Shown piece after piece: positions 59,913 to 64,000 of a stretch of 64,000 bases of DNA; positions within the stretch are counted from its first letter, which is position 1; every line of letters begins with the position of its first letter. The translations under genes and the position numbers were made by a program. The notes under the pieces are model-generated. The model did no database searches. It worked only from the letters and a program-made list of their open reading frames with translations, and was not told where the DNA came from. The stretch is taken from the NCBI RefSeq assembly GCF_016765775.1, contig NZ_JAESVN010000011.1, forward strand, positions 1-64,000, in the 5' to 3' direction. The stretch is from Szabonella alba (GTDB lineage: Bacteria; Pseudomonadota; Alphaproteobacteria; Rhodobacterales; Rhodobacteraceae).

Positions 59913-60845
59913 CTACCGGGGGGACATGCCCGCCATACCGGGGATATTCTCGGTCGAAATCCGCTCACGGCAATGCGCCTCGAAGGCCTCGACCACCCTT
60001 GGACGGCGCAGATCGCGCAGCACGGCCAGTCCCAGACACATCGGGGGCATGTCCTCTTCCAGCGCGACATAGGCCAGCGCGCTGCCATTCTCGGCGCACA
60101 TGTTGCGGGGCCGCATTGTCATCAGTGAAAACCCCATCCCCGCCCCGACATAGGACCGCAGCGCCGCCGGAGAGGAGGTTTCGGCGACGATCCGCGGCGC
60201 GATCCCGGCATTCTCGAACAGCGACAGGAAATACTGACGGCTCAGCGGCAGATCCAGCAGGACAAAGCCCTCATCCCCAAGATCGGCAAGCCGCAGCGGG
60301 CCGCGCGACGCCAGCGGATGCTCAGCCGGCAGCAGAACATAGGTCGGAAGCTCGGCCAGAGGCAGAAAATCCATATCGCCGGTCATGTTGATGCCATAGG
60401 TCAGGGCGATGTCGATACGGGCCGTGCGCAACCCGTCCAGCAATTCGGCCTCGCTGCCTTCGGTCACGCTCATGCGCACATCCGGATAAAGACCGATGAA
60501 TGAGCGCCAGAGTTCGGGCAAGATCACCGGGGCGAAGGTGCGGAACGCCCCGACATTGATCGGCCCGGCCACCGCGCCGACCGAGGTGGAGGCCACATCG
60601 TAAAGCTCATAGGCTGAACGCAGCGAGTCCTTTGCCGCGCGCAGAAGACGCCGCCCCGCCGGGGTCAGCGACAGGCCCTGCGCATGATGCCGCACGAAAA
60701 GCTGCACCCCAAATTCGGTTTCCAGATGCGAAATGGCCGCCGAAATCGACGGCTGTGAGATGTTTACCTGTTCCGAGGCGCGGGTGACGCTGCCGGTCTC
60801 ACCCGCCGCCACGAAATAGCTGAGCTGTCGTAATGTGAATCGCAT
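59913..60845 (-). CDS. LysR family transcriptional regulator
   Basis: 310 residues. HTH 1-60 (MRFTLRQLSYFVAAGETGSVTRASEQVNISQPSISAAISHLETEFGVQLFVRHHAQG). Effector domain about 90-300 beginning VGAFRTFAPVILPELWRSFIGLYPDVRMSVTEGSEAELLDGLRTARIDIALTYGINM. It lies between the fused reductase (123 bases downstream) and the DUF1028 gene (223 bases upstream), on the same strand. It probably regulates the monooxygenase cluster. Its effector domain is similar to the one fused to the reductase, suggesting a shared ligand. Confidence 0.92.
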   Translation of the reverse strand: MRFTLRQLSYFVAAGETGSVTRASEQVNISQPSISAAISHLETEFGVQLFVRHHAQGLSLTPAGRRLLRAAKDSLRSAYELYDVASTSVGAVAGPINVGAFRTFAPVILPELWRSFIGLYPDVRMSVTEGSEAELLDGLRTARIDIALTYGINMTGDMDFLPLAELPTYVLLPAEHPLASRGPLRLADLGDEGFVLLDLPLSRQYFLSLFENAGIAPRIVAETSSPAALRSYVGAGMGFSLMTMRPRNMCAENGSALAYVALEEDMPPMCLGLAVLRDLRRPRVVEAFEAHCRERISTENIPGMAGMSPR

Positions 60846-61068
60846 CGCCCGGTTCCGTCAGATCAGGAAGGCGCCAGACTAGCGCAGACCGGCCCGTCCA
60901 TCCAGAAGACCGGGACGATGCCACCCGGCGCGGCAGTCCCGGATGCAGCAATTGATGGCAGAAATGCGCGCCCTGCCCGCCAAAGGGGCAGCGCGGGGGG
61001 GGGACAGCCGGGCCGCGCGCCGCGTCGTCGCGACCGCCTGTCCCGGGTCACCCGTCAAGAACCACCGG

Positions 61069-61746
61069 TCACGGATCGCCGGGAACGCCATAGCTGGGCG
61101 CGGTATGCGGATCGAGGGCGCGGCTGACATAGGCCGACATCTCGGGCTTCCAGCGCTCCCACAGCGCCGCCAGCGCGCCGATCGCGTCGTCATCGGTCCA
61201 GTCCACGCGCAGATCGGCAACCGGCCAGGCCACATCGCGCACCAGCAGCATACCCGCCGAATGCACCGGCCCCTCTTCGCCGCCTGCCGCAATCGCGGCC
61301 TGCATCGCGGCAATCAGCCTGTCACCCAGCGATTGCCCTTTGGTTTCCGCAAAGCGGGCGACCATCGCATCGGGAACCCCGGGCCCCGACAGCAGATTGC
61401 CCGCCGCGATCACATCGGACGCAGTGGCGAAACGGTGGGTGCCAAGGGTGCGCGCACCCGAGAAACCCGCCGTGCCGCCTTGGGCATCGACCAGTGCAAG
61501 CTGGCGGAATTCCAGATGCGGCGCCTCGGCCTTCAGTTGCGCCAGCGCCACCTCGGCGGTCAGCCCGCCCGCCATCAGATCCAGCCCCTTCGGCCCCAGA
61601 CGCGGATCGGTGATGTTCTGGGTCGCCACCGCACCGACCCCGGCCCGCGCATGGGCGCAGCGCGCCGCAACGCAGGGCGAGGACGAGGACACCGCGATAC
61701 CGAACATGCCGGTATCCGCGCAGCGTGCAGAGATTGAGAATGTCAT
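61069..61746 (-). CDS. DUF1028 family protein (Ntn-hydrolase-like)
   Basis: 225 residues starting MTFSISARCADTGMFGIAVSSSSPCVAARCAHARAGVGAVATQN, the DUF1028 signature. The family has an Ntn-hydrolase-like fold; the activity of most members is unproven. It lies 13 bases downstream of the RidA gene and is coupled in the operon HpaB-RidA-DUF1028. An amidase step on a ring-opened product is a reasonable guess. Confidence 0.85.
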   Translation of the reverse strand: MTFSISARCADTGMFGIAVSSSSPCVAARCAHARAGVGAVATQNITDPRLGPKGLDLMAGGLTAEVALAQLKAEAPHLEFRQLALVDAQGGTAGFSGARTLGTHRFATASDVIAAGNLLSGPGVPDAMVARFAETKGQSLGDRLIAAMQAAIAAGGEEGPVHSAGMLLVRDVAWPVADLRVDWTDDDAIGALAALWERWKPEMSAYVSRALDPHTAPSYGVPGDP

Positions 61747-61759
61747 GTCCCGCCCCCCG

Positions 61760-62179
61760 TCACGCCGCGTCGGGGATGACGGCGGTCACCTCGATCTCGA
61801 CCACCCATTCGGGCCGCGCCAGTGCAGGCACCACGATGCCGGTGGAACAGGGATGCACGCCTTTCAGCCATTTGCCCATCTCCTGATAGACCGCCTCACG
61901 ATAGCGGATATCGGTCAGATAGACGACGATCCGGCACACATGCGCCATCTCGCTTCCGGCTTCCTTCAGCAAAAGCGCGATGTTTTCCATCGTCTTGGCC
62001 GTCTGCGCCCCGGCATCGCCGGTATGCAGGCTTTCGCGGCTGTCCAGGTCCTGGCTGACCTGTCCGCGCAGAAACACCATGGTTCCGCGCGCAACGACGC
62101 CCTGGCTTAGGTCATTGTCGAGCTTCTGCTCGGGATAGGTTTCCTTCGTGTTGAAGGGGCGGATGCGTTTGTGAATCAT
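61760..62179 (-). CDS. RidA family protein (Rid/YjgF/UK114)
   Basis: 139 residues (MIHKRIRPFNTKETYPEQKLDNDLSQGVVARGTMVFLRGQVSQDL...). Family features: GQxxxD region, TAKTMENIALLLKEAGSEMAHVCRIVVYLTDIRYREAVYQEMGKWL and a C-terminal EWVVEIEVTAVIP. The usual catalytic Arg of RidA near the end (IPR.P motif) appears shifted or replaced (ALARPEWVVE), so it may belong to a pathway-specific Rid subgroup. Rid proteins hydrolyse reactive imines/enamines. It lies 24 bases after HpaB. Confidence 0.88.
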   Translation of the reverse strand: MIHKRIRPFNTKETYPEQKLDNDLSQGVVARGTMVFLRGQVSQDLDSRESLHTGDAGAQTAKTMENIALLLKEAGSEMAHVCRIVVYLTDIRYREAVYQEMGKWLKGVHPCSTGIVVPALARPEWVVEIEVTAVIPDAA

Positions 62180-62203
62180 GATCGGATCTTTCCGCAGAAG
62201 GGT

Positions 62204-63649
62204 TCAGTTCAGCACACGGTCCGAAAGACCGGCGGATTTCTTGGTAAAGCGCAGCGCGTCATCCCAGTCGAAATTGCGATAGACCGCGCCAAGATGCGCG
62301 AAAGGCGGCGATTGCGCAAAAAGCTGGAAGGTCAGCCGGTGACCGGCGTAATCCGAATTCAAGAGATCGCGCGCGAAGGCCAGCAGCTTGCGCCGGTCGT
62401 CGCTGTCCCAGTTTTCGTTCAGCGTGTAGAATTTCTTCAGCCACGGCCCGGCCTCTGTATCGCGGAAGGACGCGGCATCGGGCGTCACGCAGATCTGCCC
62501 GCCGCAAAGTTCCCGCGCCAGATGCATCATGTGATGCAGTTGCGAACAGGCATGAACCCGGCCCGTCATCAGCAGCGACTGGTTCGGCATCGTCAAGCCG
62601 CCGGGGCTTTCCTCGGCCATGGCGATGGCGGCTGTCAGATGCGCGTTGATCCCTTCGCGGTAGCAGGCCAGCGTCGCCAGCTTTTCCTGCACGGCCTGCT
62701 GTTTCTCAAGCCCGGTCTGGCGCACGTTCCACAGCGCCGCGCCGATCATCATGTCGGCCAGCTTGAGATTGCGCTGCACGAAGGCAAATGCCGAATAGCG
62801 GTGCAGGGTGGCGCGGATGAAGGTGGCCGCGCGGGTATGCTGATAGAACAGCACATTCTCCCACGGGATCAGCACATCATCATAGATCACCAGCGCATCG
62901 ACCTCATCAAAGCGGTTCGACAGCGGATAATCCTCGGCGGGTGCGCGTCCGGTAAATCCAGTGCGGCAGATGAAGCGCAGATTGGGTGAGGAAAAATCGC
63001 AGATGAACCCCACCGCATATTCCGACAGGGCCGAGTCGCCCCAATTGGCAATCGTGGGCTTGGTGAAGGCCTGATTGGCATAGGCGGCGGCGGTTTCATA
63101 TTTCGCGCCGCGCACCACGATCCCCGCATCGGTTTCGCGCACCACATGCAGCAGCATGTCGGGGTCCTGATCCTGCGGGCGCTTGGACCGGTCGCCCTTG
63201 GGGTCGGTATTGGCCGAAACATGGAAGGGATCGGTCTTGATGACCTGCTGGATATGGTTGCGGATATTCACCGAAAAGCGCGGATCGACCTCGTTGAGAA
63301 TATCCTGACCGTCAAATAGCGACCACATCTCACCGGCGGTTTCATCGCCGACGCGGGTGACGATGCCGCCGACATCTTCCAGCACCACATCGGTCGCGCG
63401 GCGCTTGGCGTGCCAGTCGGCCTGACTGTAGGGCAGTTTCAGTCCGATCGAGTAGCGTTCGCCGTTCTCCTCATAGCTCATCATGTCGCGGGTCGCGTCC
63501 TCATGCGCAAGGTCATAGATCCGCGCGCGGATATCGACCAGCGGCTTGAACTGGGGATGGGTCGTCACGTCCTGAACGCGCTCGCCATTGATCCAGATCC
63601 GCCGCCCGTCGCGGAGCGAGTCCTTGTATTGTTGTCCGGTTCTGAGCAT
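62204..63649 (-). CDS. HpaB-type FADH2-dependent monooxygenase
   Basis: 481 residues, normal HpaB length, with AAGGAAACCC before the ATG. Landmarks: LRTGQQYKDSLRDGRRIWINGERVQDVTTHPQFKPLVDIRARIYDLAHEDATRD, then VIYDDVLIPWENVLFYQHTRAA (FAD-binding region), and HMMHLARELCGGQICVTPDAASF. The family oxidises aromatics such as 4-hydroxyphenylacetate, or heterocycles such as pyrrole-2-carboxylate, using flavin reduced by a separate reductase. The fused reductase in this cluster is the obvious partner. Substrate unknown; RidA and DUF1028 in the operon suggest a nitrogen-containing substrate (inference). Confidence 0.9.
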   Translation of the reverse strand: MLRTGQQYKDSLRDGRRIWINGERVQDVTTHPQFKPLVDIRARIYDLAHEDATRDMMSYEENGERYSIGLKLPYSQADWHAKRRATDVVLEDVGGIVTRVGDETAGEMWSLFDGQDILNEVDPRFSVNIRNHIQQVIKTDPFHVSANTDPKGDRSKRPQDQDPDMLLHVVRETDAGIVVRGAKYETAAAYANQAFTKPTIANWGDSALSEYAVGFICDFSSPNLRFICRTGFTGRAPAEDYPLSNRFDEVDALVIYDDVLIPWENVLFYQHTRAATFIRATLHRYSAFAFVQRNLKLADMMIGAALWNVRQTGLEKQQAVQEKLATLACYREGINAHLTAAIAMAEESPGGLTMPNQSLLMTGRVHACSQLHHMMHLARELCGGQICVTPDAASFRDTEAGPWLKKFYTLNENWDSDDRRKLLAFARDLLNSDYAGHRLTFQLFAQSPPFAHLGAVYRNFDWDDALRFTKKSAGLSDRVLN

Positions 63650-63846
63650 CGGGTTTCCTTCTGGTTTAAAATCATGCCGGGCGGCAGGGCGCAGCTCCGG
63701 GGGCGATACCGGACAGCGCGGTCAAAGGTTGAAAACGGTGGACGGATCGTCCTGTCAGCCCCTTGGACATCGGCAACCGGCAGCGGGGCGAACCGCCGGC
63801 CCTGAGGCGGGCAGGAAGGAACGGCCCCCCCCCGCCCGCCGCGCGC

Positions 63847-64000
63847 GATCACTCGGCCCGGGTGACCCAGGCGCCGTCGCGGACTTCCTTGATCTCGATC
63901 TCGACCGGGATCTTGGTCTGGCCGGTTTCATCGAAGCTGGTGACACCCAGCGCGCCGTCATGCTCGATGGCACGGATCGCGGCGGAAAGCGCCGCCTTGT
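63847..64000 (-). CDS. Branched-chain-type ABC binding protein, C-terminal part (cut by window edge)
   Basis: The minus strand frame to base 64000 encodes KAALSAAIRAIEHDGALGVTSFDETGQTKIPVEIEIKEVRDGAWVTRAE and a TGA at 63847-63849. The 'xGxTxFDExGxxxxPVEIxxVxxGxWV' pattern is the end of LIV-type periplasmic binding proteins (Peripla_BP_6). It could feed substrate to the HpaB cluster 200 bases downstream on the same strand. Confidence 0.75.

Overview
The window is GC-rich and densely coded. Codon use, gene families and gene order (PAAT and TRAP importers, a GcvT-domain dehydrogenase, a full-length NdvB/ChvB cyclic glucan synthase, type I-secreted RTX giants, a CheB-CheR hybrid kinase) fit an alphaproteobacterium, most likely Rhodobacterales/Paracoccaceae. 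That placement is inference; no rRNA lies in the window. The only RNA gene seen is a tRNA-Ser(UGA). No IS element, prophage or CRISPR array was recognised.

Layout. 1-848: N-terminus of a large BapA-like surface adhesin, cut by the window edge. 1273-8011: a minus-strand amino-acid block with a polar amino-acid ABC importer, an aspartase-family lyase, a threonine aldolase, a MarR regulator and a DUF1398 protein. A divergent RpiR regulator (8190-9059) sits upstream of it. 9068-12633: a dimethylglycine/sarcosine dehydrogenase-like flavoprotein with a divergent LysR regulator. 13012-14517: an SDR oxidoreductase convergent with a Crp/Fnr regulator. 14720-31276: an envelope and stress block holding two small proteins, the 2,810-residue cyclic beta-1,2-glucan synthase, a 1,429-residue CheB-CheR-PAS-kinase-REC-REC-LuxR protein, two tiny membrane peptides, a membrane protein, a DUF892 ferritin-like protein and an ECF sigma factor. 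31287-33836: an esterase, a CopG-like repressor, a 5'-truncated YgjP-type metallopeptidase and tRNA-Ser.

34215-48420 is a surface-protein region. It holds a glycosidase-like/RTX protein ending in a CFI-box-like tail and a 3,147-residue DUF4347/lectin/RTX giant, with two orphan response regulators flanking the giant. 48696-54630 is an amino-sugar locus: ROK repressor, TRAP importer, NagB and NagA, with an AT-rich dyad overlapping both divergent promoters. 54687-56716 is a YeiH-type exporter with a divergent LysR regulator. Then come a ferredoxin fragment, a stand-alone FAD-synthetase-like protein carrying an in-frame minisatellite, and a HutD/Ves protein.

58603-63649 is a catabolic cluster: an HpaB-type FADH2 monooxygenase, a RidA protein, a DUF1028 protein, a LysR regulator, and a flavin reductase fused to a LysR effector-binding domain with no DNA-binding domain. 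The cluster reads as a two-component flavin monooxygenase pathway whose reductase may be gated by ligand. This is the most novel-looking system in the window. The C-terminus of a branched-chain amino-acid-type binding protein ends the window.
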